DNA of 64,000 nt from Andreprevotia lacus DSM 23236 (GCF_900176275.1 NZ_FWXD01000018.1:1-64000); one strand, 5' to 3'; numbered from the stretch's first letter, positions 23,922-32,350 are shown. Translations and numbers: made by a program. Notes: generated from the sequence alone by a model not told the origin.

Positions 23922-25964
23922 TTATCCTGCCGCTACCGAACCAAACGCCCGCAGCTCCACCGTATTGGGCACTTCGGTCAACGCAATCACCCGCAGATGC
24001 GGCATCATCCGCTCCGACAACATGCGCAGCTGGCGGCGCAGTTCGGGCGTGCATAGCAGCACCGGCATCAGATTGCTCTTCATCATTTTCTCTACCTGTT
24101 GCGCCAATTGGCGCAGCATTTTCTCGGTGGTTTGCGGATCAATTCCGGCAACACCGTTCTCACCCGGATGAATGCCTTGCAGCAGGCGCTGCTCAACCGC
24201 TGGATCCAGCGTCAGCACCTGCAACACGTTCTGATTGTTCGCCAATGCCTGGCAAATGATGGGCCCCAAGCGTTGCCGCGCCATTTCGGTCAGATAGTTG
24301 ATGTCCTTGCTAGCCTTGGCGGCTTCACCCAGGGTTTCCAGAATGGCCTGCAAGGCGCGGATCGATACCTTTTCGCGCAGCAGGTTTTGCAGCACGCGGT
24401 GAATGTCGCCCACGCTCAGCAAAGTGGGCACGATCTCCTCCACCAGGCCCGCCTGCTGCTGGCGCAGGCGGTTCAACAGCCGGTCGGTCTCGGCGCGGGT
24501 CAACAGCGCTGCCGATTGCTGGCGCAGCACCTCACACAGATGGGTGAGGAAAACGGTGGCCGGGTCGACCAGCGTATATTTGCCGGCACGGGCCGCATCC
24601 TTCTCGCTGTCTTCAATCCACACCGCCGGCAAGCCGTAGCTTGGGTCCTTGGTCTCGACGCCATTGAGCTTGCGTGCATTCGGATTGGCACGAATCGCCA
24701 GCGTATGCGCAGGCATCAACTCGCTGCGGGCGGCCACGGCGCCATAAATGGCGATCTCGTACCCGTCCTGCGGCATGCGCGCCGCCTCACGGATTTTGAC
24801 CTTGGGCAGCACCAGGCCTGATTCGCTGGCATATTGCTTGCGGAATACGCCGATGCGCTCCATCAACACTAGCTGCGACTCGCCCAGCAAACTGCCCAGG
24901 CTGGGTGCGATGTATACCTCGACCGGCTCGATATCGAGTTCGCCGTAGGCATCTTCTTCATCACTGGCAGCGTCTGCATCATCCTGTGCATCTGCTGCAG
25001 CGGGCTCGTTTTGCAAACGCCGCGACCACCAGGCCATCGCGAAAAAGCCCAAAGACAACCCCGCTGCCGGCAAGGCTGGAATACCCGGCAAAAACAACAA
25101 CACGCCCAGCGCACCGCTAACCAGCAGCAACGTTTTCGGAAATGCGCCCAACTGCCGGATCACTTCCTTGCCCAAGTGCGCATCGGATGCCGAGCGCGTG
25201 ACGATCAAGCCTGTACCCACCGAAATCACCAGTGCCGGCACCTGCGTGACAATACCGTCACCAATCGTCAGCAGCGTGAAGGTGCGCATGGCATCAGCCA
25301 GCGGCATGCCCATTTGCATCACGCCGATGACCAAGCCGCCGATGATGTTGATCAGCATGATGATGATGCCGGCAATCGCATCGCCCTTCACAAACTTGCT
25401 GGCGCCATCCATGGCACCATAAAAACCGGCTTCCTTCTCCAGGTTTTTACGACGGCGCTTGGCTTCTTCCTGATCGATGAAGCCCATATTCAGATCGGCA
25501 TCGATGCTCATCTGCTGACCGGGCATGCTGTCCAGCGTAAAACGCGCGGCAACTTCCGAAACGCGCTGTGCACCGTTGGTCACCACCACGTACTGCACTA
25601 CGATCAGGATCAGGAACACGATCAGGCCGATGGCATAGTTACCGCCGATCACATAGCCGCCCACGGCGCCGATCACCCTGCCTGCATCACCATGGCCCAG
25701 AATCAGCCGGGTTGCCGCCACATTCAACGACAAGCGGAACAAGGTAGCAATCAGCAGCAGCGACGGAAAGGTGGAGAACTCCACCGGCTTGGGCATATAG
25801 AACGTCAGCAGCAGGATCAGTAGCGCAAAGCTGAAGTTGGCCAGAATCAGCACATCCAGCAAGCCGGCCGGGATGGGGGTGAACAGCACCACCAGCACGC
25901 CCATCACAAGCAGGACGATGGCGATATCCGTATTTTGCTGAAAAACGCGGCGCAATGCGTTCAT
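23922..25964 (-). CDS. flhA: Flagellar export gate protein FlhA
   Basis: The 680-residue protein has the FlhA layout. About eight membrane helices lie in residues 1-320, and the cytoplasmic FHIPEP signature includes ARFTLDSMPGQQMSIDADLNMGFIDQEEAKRRR. The C-terminal docking domain carries VDPATVFLTHLCEVLRQ and ILETLGEAAK. FlhA binds chaperone-substrate complexes and works with FlhB and FliPQR. The ATG at 25964 overlaps the flhB stop (ATGA); the upstream extension is not family-like. It is complete and close to the usual length of about 690. Confidence 0.97.
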   Translation of the reverse strand: MNALRRVFQQNTDIAIVLLVMGVLVVLFTPIPAGLLDVLILANFSFALLILLLTFYMPKPVEFSTFPSLLLIATLFRLSLNVAATRLILGHGDAGRVIGAVGGYVIGGNYAIGLIVFLILIVVQYVVVTNGAQRVSEVAARFTLDSMPGQQMSIDADLNMGFIDQEEAKRRRKNLEKEAGFYGAMDGASKFVKGDAIAGIIIMLINIIGGLVIGVMQMGMPLADAMRTFTLLTIGDGIVTQVPALVISVGTGLIVTRSASDAHLGKEVIRQLGAFPKTLLLVSGALGVLLFLPGIPALPAAGLSLGFFAMAWWSRRLQNEPAAADAQDDADAASDEEDAYGELDIEPVEVYIAPSLGSLLGESQLVLMERIGVFRKQYASESGLVLPKVKIREAARMPQDGYEIAIYGAVAARSELMPAHTLAIRANPNARKLNGVETKDPSYGLPAVWIEDSEKDAARAGKYTLVDPATVFLTHLCEVLRQQSAALLTRAETDRLLNRLRQQQAGLVEEIVPTLLSVGDIHRVLQNLLREKVSIRALQAILETLGEAAKASKDINYLTEMARQRLGPIICQALANNQNVLQVLTLDPAVEQRLLQGIHPGENGVAGIDPQTTEKMLRQLAQQVEKMMKSNLMPVLLCTPELRRQLRMLSERMMPHLRVIALTEVPNTVELRAFGSVAAG

Positions 25965-27049
25965 GCTGCGCTCCCCTGCTGGTTGGCACGCGCACGGCGC
26001 ATGGCGTAAATCCACACCAGGATTTTGGCCACCTCGGGGTACAGGGACTCAGGTACGTATTGCTCAGTATCCACCTGGCGGAACAAGGCACGCGCCAGCG
26101 GCGGGTTCTGCACCACCACCACATTGTGGCGTGCTGCCACCTGTTTCATCTTGGTTACGATGCCGCCTGCACCTTTGGCCACCACCTGCGGCGCCAGCAT
26201 GTCGCCATGCTTGTAGCGTACCGCCACCGCGTAATGAACCGGATTAGTGATCAACACATCCGATTCCGGAATCTGCGCCAAACCCTTGGTACGCTTGAGA
26301 AATTCCATACGCAATTCGCGCAGGCGCGAGCGGATGCGCGGGTCACCTTCGCGCATTTTGTGTTCATCGCGAATATCGCGGCGGCTCATGCGCATCTGGC
26401 GCAGGTATTCCCAGCGCGCAAAGGCAAAGTCCACGATGGCGAAAATCGCCATCACCATCGCCATCTTGAACAGCAGCGAGCCGCACTGCTCCAGCAGCAC
26501 ACGCCCGTATTGATGCACATCGGCATTGGGCAGCGCCACCAGCATGGTGCGCATGTTCAGCAGCCCCATCGCCAGCACGGCGCCGATCACCACCAGTTTG
26601 AGCACGCTCTTGCCGGATTCATACACGATGCGCATCGAAAAGAAACGTTTGAACCCGGTGGCCGGATTCAGTTTGTTCCAGTCCGGCTTGATCGGGTGCA
26701 CGCTGAATACCGGCCCGGTCTGCGCCAGGCTGGTGACCACCGCCGCAATCATCACCGACAGCAGCAATGGCGCCAGCGGGCTGGCCAGCGCCAACAGCAC
26801 TGCCCCCAGCCAGCTCATGATGCCGTTGGCCGACCAATCACTGCGCCCGGCCTCGTTCAGCACGGCCTGCAAGATGGTCAGTATCTGGTTGACCGCATGC
26901 CAGCCATAACCGAAGAAAAACACCAGCAAAGCGCACAGCACGCCGACATAGACCAGGTCCACACTCTTGGCCACCGAGCCCTTGCCACGCGCCTGCTCCA
27001 GTTTGTAGGGCGTCGCCTGCTCGCTGCGATCGTGATCTTGCTCTGCCAT
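25961..27049 (-). CDS. flhB: Export switch protein FlhB with NPVH cleavage motif
   Basis: The 362-residue protein has four membrane helices and the FlhB cytoplasmic domain. The autocleavage motif, NPTH in Salmonella (269-272), is NPVH here at residues 269-272; the N-P bond used for cleavage is kept, but threonine is replaced by valine. The linker region (RDEHKMREGDPRIRSRLRELRMEFLKR) is typical. FlhB sets export specificity, changing from rod/hook to filament type after FliK action. The start is ATG 27049, eight bases before fliR ends. Whether the variant cleaves normally is not known from sequence. Confidence 0.96.
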   Translation of the reverse strand: MAEQDHDRSEQATPYKLEQARGKGSVAKSVDLVYVGVLCALLVFFFGYGWHAVNQILTILQAVLNEAGRSDWSANGIMSWLGAVLLALASPLAPLLLSVMIAAVVTSLAQTGPVFSVHPIKPDWNKLNPATGFKRFFSMRIVYESGKSVLKLVVIGAVLAMGLLNMRTMLVALPNADVHQYGRVLLEQCGSLLFKMAMVMAIFAIVDFAFARWEYLRQMRMSRRDIRDEHKMREGDPRIRSRLRELRMEFLKRTKGLAQIPESDVLITNPVHYAVAVRYKHGDMLAPQVVAKGAGGIVTKMKQVAARHNVVVVQNPPLARALFRQVDTEQYVPESLYPEVAKILVWIYAMRRARANQQGSAA

Positions 27050-27056
27050 GATCGCC

Positions 27057-27842
27057 TTACGCCGCCAGCACGCGTTCCCAGAACGGGAACATGGCATTCA
27101 GGGATTTGGCCACCACGGGGCCCAGATAGCGCAGCGAGAACGCCAGCATGCTCAAGCCGATCAACACCTTGAGCGGCATACTGATCACGAACACATTCAA
27201 CTGCGGAATATTGCGCGACAGCACCGCCATGCCCAGCTCGACCAGCAGCAGGCACACCATCACCGGTGCGGCCAGCTTCAGGCCATAGACGAACATACTG
27301 CCCAGCTGCTCCACCAGCACGGTGGGCGAAAGCTGCATGGGCCGGAAAGTGCCCAGCGGCACCACCTCCAGAGTGGCAGCAAAGCCGCGCAGCAGCATAT
27401 GGTGCAAATCGGCCAGAAAGAACGCCACCACGGCAAACAGATCGAACAGGCGCGCCAGCACTGGTGATTGCCGGCGCGTAACCGGGTCAAACAAGGCGCC
27501 AAGATTGAAGCCGATCTGGAAATCCAGCAAATGGCCGGCCAGCGAAAACGCGCCAAACGCGGTAAACACACCAAACGCCAGCGCGGCGCCAAACAGCACC
27601 TCGGCCAGCATCATGCCCGCCAAACCGAACACATCATGAGGTTGCGCGGGCAAAGGCCCCTGCCAGCCCGCCATGCAAAACGCCAAGGCCAGCACCAGCA
27701 TCGCGCGCAAGCGCGTGGGCATGGCCACCCCGGCCAAAACCGGCGTGAGCGAAATGGCAGCAGCCAGCCGCGTTGCGCACAGCAGCGTGGCCACCAGCCG
27801 CGCCGTATCGTAGCGCAGCGCCAAGCCCAGCATGTCAGCCAT
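27057..27842 (-). CDS. fliR: Flagellar export gate protein FliR
   Basis: A 261-residue protein with at least six hydrophobic helices and FliR motifs (LVATLLCATRLAAAISLTPVLAG, PTRLRAMLVLALAF, FAAPVMVCLLLVELGMAVLSR-type segment, IPQLNVFVISMPLKVLIGLSMLAFSLRYLG). FliR is one of the three proteins of the FliPQR gate. ATG 27842 is chosen, which overlaps the fliQ stop; a later ATG at 27833 is also possible. Confidence 0.95.
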   Translation of the reverse strand: MADMLGLALRYDTARLVATLLCATRLAAAISLTPVLAGVAMPTRLRAMLVLALAFCMAGWQGPLPAQPHDVFGLAGMMLAEVLFGAALAFGVFTAFGAFSLAGHLLDFQIGFNLGALFDPVTRRQSPVLARLFDLFAVVAFFLADLHHMLLRGFAATLEVVPLGTFRPMQLSPTVLVEQLGSMFVYGLKLAAPVMVCLLLVELGMAVLSRNIPQLNVFVISMPLKVLIGLSMLAFSLRYLGPVVAKSLNAMFPFWERVLAA

Positions 27843-28101
27843 GCTGCCCCGCACTCAGGATCAGGTTGGTGGCGTAGCTGAGCAGCGTGCGCAGCATCCA
27901 CGGGCCGAACACGATCAGCGCCACCACGCTGGCCACCAGCTTGGGCACAAAACTGAGCGACATGTCCTGCACCTGCGTCACCACCTGGATGACACTGATC
28001 AACAGGCCTACCACCATCGCAACCAGCAGCACCGGCAACGATAGCAGCAAGCCCTTCCACAGCATGGCTGCGATTAACTGGTGCGCCTGATCGAACTGCA
28101 T
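27835..28101 (-). CDS. fliQ: Flagellar export gate protein FliQ
   Basis: An 88-residue protein with two membrane helices and the FliQ pattern LLVAMVVGLLISVIQVVTQVQDMSLSFVPKLVASVVALIVFGPWMLRTLL. It is the first gene of the minus-strand flagellar operon. The start is set at ATG 28101 to match the family length of about 89, though the ribosome site is poor; an in-frame ATG at 28149 would add 16 residues. The operon promoter should lie upstream, in 28102-28406. Confidence 0.95.
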   Translation of the reverse strand: MQFDQAHQLIAAMLWKGLLLSLPVLLVAMVVGLLISVIQVVTQVQDMSLSFVPKLVASVVALIVFGPWMLRTLLSYATNLILSAGQHG

Positions 28102-28406
28102 GAGAAATTTGAAATACAACGTAAGAAAAATAGCAGGCGCATCATACATTCACCCGATACCATCTGGACAAACTGGTATGTAACCGAATGACAAACAGCA
28201 ATCGCCTATCGCCAAGACACCGCCACTAAGCAAGGAAAGACGCCAAATCAGCAAAAAATTATGCCAGGCAAGTATCGACAGCACACTGTATCAAACTCGC
28301 AACAAGCTCGTTAGCGGCCATGCAAGCTGAAGGCTTTCAACAGAACTCAGTGCAAAGCTGACACAAAAAACCAGACCACCCCACACGGCGGCCTTGCTTT
28401 GTGCCT
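28102..28406. other. Upstream region of the flagellar operon
   Basis: No gene is supported between fliQ and the RAYT gene. The promoter of the flagellar operon should be here. On the minus strand I see GAAA spaced 16 bp from GCCGCTAA (about 28309-28337), a partial match to the sigma-28 consensus TAAA-N15-GCCGATAA. There is no sigma-54 site with correct GG-N10-GC spacing. This is too weak to call a promoter. Confidence 0.3.
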
Positions 28407-29279
28407 TCAGCGCTGTTTGCCGCTTGCCACGCTGTCTTGCCCATTTTTAACGATTCGGCTGACCGTGGCATAGTGCAGACCAAAGTGCACAGCCACTTCC
28501 TGCAGGGTATAGCCACCACTGCGATAAGCTGCGGCAATCGCCTCGTTTCTGCTGGCGTGATTTGCTGCATACCAAGCCAGCGGCTGGGCTTGCGGTCGGC
28601 GTTGGGCGCGGGGGATTTCGTGCAGGCTGCTTGCATCTGTACCCTGCTCTGCCAACCGGGCCTGCATTTGTGCCAGAAAAGCATCGCTGCCCAGAAACAC
28701 CTGCCCACGCACCGCCTGCCACGGCGAGGGGCGATGCAGACCCGCCGCGACAAAGCGGCAATAGGCCAACCGGGCCGCATCGGCTTGATCGCCAAAGCAG
28801 GCCAGCAATGACTTTGCCGCCAGCCAGTCAGGGGCATCATCACCCAGCATGGCGCTATAGCTGCTCCATGGCCAGTCTGCTGCACTGGCCACCATGCCGG
28901 CACGCACCGGGTTGAGCACGATATATCGTGCCAGCTCAAGCAGATACGTTTCCCGCTCGACCAGAATGCCCTTATAGCGCCCCTGAAACACATGACCCAC
29001 CCGGCCATGGCTGCGGTTGAAATCCTGCGTATACACGCCATTGAGCTGGCGCATGCCGGCCGATAGATTGCCTTCCACCGTTTCCACCAGCAGGTGGTAG
29101 TGATTGCTCATCAGGCAATACGCCTGCACCCGCCAGTTGAAGCGCTCGCACACCTGCCCCAGCAGCAACAGAAACTGCTGGCGGTCGGCATCATTCAGAT
29201 AGATATCTTCGCGCCGATCACCGCGTGCGGTGACGTGGTACAGCGCACCAGCAAACTCCAACCGCAACGGACGGGCCAT
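28407..29279 (-). CDS. REP-associated tyrosine transposase (RAYT)
   Basis: A 290-residue single-strand DNA transposase of the Y1/IS200-like superfamily. The HUH motif is in LMSNHYHLLVE (H60, H62) and the tyrosine lies in the LARYIVLNPVRAGMV segment. After these come the WPWSSYS motif and a C-terminal helix-turn-helix (TLQEVAVHFGLHYATVSRIV). RAYTs act on short palindromic REP sequences. The ATG at 29279 lies inside the first unit of a 98-bp direct repeat, with the hairpin directly upstream. The gene looks intact. It is placed upstream of the flagellar operon on the same strand, so read-through is possible. Confidence 0.92.
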   Translation of the reverse strand: MARPLRLEFAGALYHVTARGDRREDIYLNDADRQQFLLLLGQVCERFNWRVQAYCLMSNHYHLLVETVEGNLSAGMRQLNGVYTQDFNRSHGRVGHVFQGRYKGILVERETYLLELARYIVLNPVRAGMVASAADWPWSSYSAMLGDDAPDWLAAKSLLACFGDQADAARLAYCRFVAAGLHRPSPWQAVRGQVFLGSDAFLAQMQARLAEQGTDASSLHEIPRAQRRPQAQPLAWYAANHASRNEAIAAAYRSGGYTLQEVAVHFGLHYATVSRIVKNGQDSVASGKQR

Positions 29280-29358
29280 GATGTTGAAACTCCTGCACAA
29301 ACTGGAGTTTCAACATAGGTCAGGCTGGGGCGGAATGCAAAAAACAAGACCTGACCCC
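29261..29358. repeat. RAYT-associated palindromic repeat, unit 1
   Basis: The 98-bp unit contains an 11-bp perfect stem (GTTGAAACTCC / GGAGTTTCAAC) and an outer pair GGTCAG / CTGACC. It includes the start codon of the RAYT gene. It recurs 111 bp downstream with few changes. Confidence 0.85.
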
Positions 29359-29371
29359 GAATTTCCCGCTA

Positions 29372-29469
29372 ACCGCAACGGACGGGCCACGATGTTGAAA
29401 CTCCTGCACAAACTGGAGTTTCAACTTAGGTCAGGCTGGGGTGGAATGCAAAAAACAAGACCTGACCCA
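29372..29469. repeat. RAYT-associated palindromic repeat, unit 2
   Basis: A direct copy of the unit at 29261-29358. One change turns the transposase start ATG into ACG, so the second copy lacks the start. Its right end was cut by insertion of the IS4-family element. Confidence 0.85.
29458..29467. repeat. Target-site duplication, left copy (AGACCTGACC)
   Basis: The ten bases directly before the left inverted repeat recur directly after the right one at 30947-30956. Length fits IS4-family elements (about 9-13 bp). Confidence 0.8.
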
Positions 29470-30946
29470 ATACTGTTTGGTTAGGTGCATTTATCCTATA
29501 CTGAGCCATCTCCCCCCAAGGTGCAGCGATGGCACGGACCAAGGCAGTCCTCAGTAGTGGCGCAAGGCTCAGTGACCACCTCAGCGCCAGCCTGCTGGCC
29601 AGAGTTTACCCCGCCCCGCTGATCAACCAGATTCTGGATCAGCAGGGCCGCAACAGCCAGCGCATCCGCAGCTTTCCTGCCTTGGCCGGCGTCTACTACT
29701 GCATGGCCCTCAGCCTTTACCCCGAAGCCAGCTATGAGGCGGTATTTTCGGTGGTGGCGCAAGGCCTCGCCTGGGCCGAAGGCCGGCCCGAGCCATCTCC
29801 CGTCAACAAGTCTTCCATCAGCGAATTGCGCAGCAAGCTCGGTGCCGAGCCGCTACAGGCTTTAATGGCTGCGGCCTGCGTACCCCTGGCCGATCCCGCT
29901 CATCATCCGCATGCCTTCTATCGTGGCCTGCGCCTGGTGGCCATCGATGGCAGCAATATCGATCTGCCCGACGAAGTCGAGAATGTGACTGCATTTGGCT
30001 ACCCCGGCAGCCGTACCGGCCAGGCTGGCTATCCTCAGGCGCAATGCGCGGTGCTGGTCGAGTGCGGTACCCATGCCCTCTTTGCCGCCCATCTGGGACC
30101 TTATCGCAGTGCCGAGTGGGCGATTTGCCAACCGTTGCTGGCCAACCTGCACGCCGGCATGCTGTGCCTGGCAGACCGGGGCTTCAACGGTTATGCGCAT
30201 TGGCAGGCCGCCCGGGCCACTGGGGCTGATCTGCTCTGGCGCTGCGCGCATAACCGCCGCCTGCCGGTCGTGACGGCCTTGCCGGATGGCTCTTACCTGA
30301 GCGTGATCTATCCCGATGACAAGGCAAGACGGCAGGACATGGATGGCATCCCGGTGCGGGTCATCGAGTACAGTTTGCCCAAGCTGGACGGCGCGGCCAT
30401 ACGCTATCGCCTGATGACGACGCTGTTGTCGGCCGAAGCGGCGCCGGCAGCCGAGCTGGCAGCGTGCTATCACGCACGCTGGCAGGTTGAAGCGGTGTTC
30501 GATGAGCTCAAGACCCATTTGCAGCAGGGGCGCAGGACGTTACGCTCCAAGACGCCTGAGCTGGTCAGGCAGGAGTTTTATGGCTGGGTGCTGGCGCACT
30601 ATGCGGTGCGCTGGTTGATGCATCAGGTCGCCAGTGCGCACCGCAGTCGTCATGATGATCTTTCGTTCGTGGGACACGTGCAGTTGCTGCGGCGTACCCA
30701 GCCCCGCTCCGGGGCCTTTCCCCCCAGGGCGGGCAGCCGCAAGGCGCTGGTTTCGTGAGTGGCTGGCAGCGGGTGCGCGCTTGCGGGCGGTACGTACTGT
30801 GGGGCAGCGCGCGCCCAGGCAGGTGAAGCGACGGAACTCGCCGTATGCTGCCCATGATCATTGCTACCCACGCAGGCGGCAGGGGGACTGGTCAGTGCAG
30901 GTGCTAGTGCGGGAGGAGCGGAAATCTGGCTAACCAAACAGTATTG
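29468..30946 (+). mobile_element. IS4-family insertion sequence, complete
   Basis: The element is bounded by 17-bp perfect inverted repeats (CAATACTGTTTGGTTAG at 29468-29484; its complement at 30930-30946) and a 10-bp direct duplication, and holds one transposase gene. It interrupted the end of a RAYT repeat (AAGACCTGACCCC...). The transposase C-terminus is frameshifted, so this copy may be immobile. Confidence 0.92.
29529..30758 (+). CDS. IS4-family transposase, C-terminus frameshifted
   Basis: The 409-residue DDE transposase carries D140 (VAIDGSNIDLPD), D216 (LADRGFNGY) and the YREK signature with Y314, R317, E321 and K328. The N-terminal domain is of IS4 type. The frame ends early: after FPP near 30720-30725 the expected tail continues in the +1 frame to about 30933 (WFREW, then RQVKRRNSP, like the family's basic end). 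A run of six C at this point suggests a one-base gain. The catalytic core is intact, so partial activity or a programmed shift remains possible. Confidence 0.9.
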   Translation: MARTKAVLSSGARLSDHLSASLLARVYPAPLINQILDQQGRNSQRIRSFPALAGVYYCMALSLYPEASYEAVFSVVAQGLAWAEGRPEPSPVNKSSISELRSKLGAEPLQALMAAACVPLADPAHHPHAFYRGLRLVAIDGSNIDLPDEVENVTAFGYPGSRTGQAGYPQAQCAVLVECGTHALFAAHLGPYRSAEWAICQPLLANLHAGMLCLADRGFNGYAHWQAARATGADLLWRCAHNRRLPVVTALPDGSYLSVIYPDDKARRQDMDGIPVRVIEYSLPKLDGAAIRYRLMTTLLSAEAAPAAELAACYHARWQVEAVFDELKTHLQQGRRTLRSKTPELVRQEFYGWVLAHYAVRWLMHQVASAHRSRHDDLSFVGHVQLLRRTQPRSGAFPPRAGSRKALVS

Positions 30947-30956
30947 AGACCTGACC
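30947..30956. repeat. Target-site duplication, right copy (AGACCTGACC)
   Basis: Direct repeat of 29458-29467 immediately outside the right inverted repeat of the IS4-family element. Confidence 0.8.
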
Positions 30957-31010
30957 CCGGATTTCCGGAGTTTTTTTAGCGGCGTTTGATGAAACTGCCG
31001 GAAACTGCCG

Positions 31011-31043
31011 GCCATAAAACGTGGTCTGTCCCCCAATATTGCC
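31011..31043. repeat. REP-like sequence, copy A
   Basis: CCATAAAACGTGGTCTGTCCCCCAATATT recurs with few changes at 31291-31321, at the two ends of a RAYT fragment. Such GGGACAGACCACGTTTT-type sequences commonly accompany RAYT genes. Confidence 0.65.
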
Positions 31044-31256
31044 CTCGGCGGCAGATGACGACAAAAGCAAGTGCACATGATTGGTCATCAATACGTAAGC
31101 GTGCACCGCGCAGCCTGTCTTGCCCGCGTATTCTTTTAGCCAATCCAGGTAGACCCGGTAATCCTCGTCGGCAAAGAAGCAGGCCTGCCGGTTATTGCCC
31201 CGCTGTATCAGATGCAGCGGAACACCGGGAAGATAGACACGGGCGCGGCGCGGCAT
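31031..31256 (-). pseudogene. RAYT-family transposase, N-terminal fragment
   Basis: About 70 residues match the start of a second, different REP-associated transposase: PRRARVYLPGVPLHLIQRGNNRQACFF, then AHAYVLMTNHVHLLL-like text with the HUH pair. The reading then runs into repeat sequence, so the tyrosine and C-terminal part are missing. Flanking REP-like copies suggest a deletion or mobilised remnant. Confidence 0.8.
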
Positions 31257-31290
31257 GGACTTCTCCAGTTAACGAAACTGGCTGAAACAT

Positions 31291-31321
31291 AGACCATAAA
31301 ACGTGCTCTGTCCCCTAATAT
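31291..31321. repeat. REP-like sequence, copy B
   Basis: CCATAAAACGTGCTCTGTCCCCTAATATT is a near copy of 31011-31043 in the same orientation and lies just upstream of the RAYT fragment start. Confidence 0.65.
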
Positions 31322-31344
31322 TCTTTTTTTCATGACCCCATTTT

Positions 31345-31677
31345 TCAGCATTCCGGGCGCTCCCGACTTTCATCCAAAAATTTTAAAATCATATCAACCT
31401 GATTCTGAAATACTTCCCAATTACCACCCTCCCGCCAATCAACATTCGTTTCACGCTCTAGATCCTCTACAAATTTTCCTGCCTTATCGCTCCTTGCCTC
31501 TTGCAGCACAGCTACAACTGCTTGCAAATTCCCCTTTTTTGCAAAAAATGACAGCCTATACGCTGAATTTTTTGCCAATTCTATAAATGCCAAATCCTCC
31601 CAAACAAGTTCATCAGCCTGGTAGTAACTTTCAAACTCCCTAAATACCAGAGCATACATATCACAGTCCTTGATCAT
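31345..31677 (-). CDS. Putative immunity protein for the Rhs toxin
   Basis: This small acidic protein (110 residues) has no family I recognise. It begins about ten bases after the stop of the giant Rhs gene on the same strand and is richer in A and T than upstream sequence. That is the standard position and character of cognate immunity genes for polymorphic toxins. It looks alpha-helical and cytoplasmic, with no signal peptide. ATG 31677 is preferred because AAGGTG lies seven bases before it; a GTG at 31686 would add three residues. Immunity function is inference from position. Confidence 0.65.
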   Translation of the reverse strand: MIKDCDMYALVFREFESYYQADELVWEDLAFIELAKNSAYRLSFFAKKGNLQAVVAVLQEARSDKAGKFVEDLERETNVDWREGGNWEVFQNQVDMILKFLDESRERPEC

Positions 31678-31687
31678 TTCCTTCACC

Positions 31688-32350
31688 TTATTGTGGGAAA
31701 TACGTTACTTGGCGCCATTCACTAGCAGTTGGCACATACTCCCAAACAACCTTGGCTTTCATCAGGGGGGTAGGATCAATTTGAGTCAGTAGCGACCCAG
31801 ACGCATCACGGATAGCTTGACCAGTAATTGGATCTTTAACCTTAACAACCGCCGCACCAAAGCCACTAGGGCTAGATGTTGTAACAGTAAGTGTATGTCG
31901 TACAGGTGCCCCGTTAGGTAACATATAACTAGGAACGCCATTCGTACCAGTAACGCCAGGAGGAACAATACCATTATCCAAGTCGTTCAGTAGCTGACCA
32001 TACGCTCTTCCAAGAGCTTCCGCTTCACCTTCTGGAGTAAAAAACTTCGAGGCTCGGCTAGTAGGCGCATTTCTTAAAGTCGGAGTTAGCCCAGTTTTTA
32101 CTCGCTCTGCTTGCTGCGAATACAGCGTCTGAAATCCATGATCACCATGCCCGTGTCCCATCGACGATGAATTCGGAAGCGGGTTCTCAAGCGGCATGTC
32201 CACATTTGAAACGGTTAGCTCTGCGCGCTGGCGTCGATAGCTCAGAGTCCAATCTTCCCTAGTGATGCTTCGCTCATTCGGCAGAGGCCTATAGCCTCGC
32301 GCTTCCAGCCCCACTTCATTTTTAACATCCACCCAATTAATACTGGAAGA
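31688..32350 (-). other. C-terminal toxin module of the Rhs protein
   Basis: These 220 residues follow the HINT cleavage point. I recognise no toxin family. Visible features are a GHGHGDHG histidine cluster, an ASKFFTPEGEAEALGRA helix and a C-terminal beta region ending VWEYVPTASEWRQVTYFP. AT content is higher than in the repeats. The histidine cluster could bind metal in a nuclease, but this is speculation. Confidence 0.6.

Noticed and set aside
28309-28337. Sigma-28-like promoter upstream of fliQ
   Set aside because: Only a partial match (GAAA and GCCGCTAA with 16-bp spacing), so no separate promoter was called.
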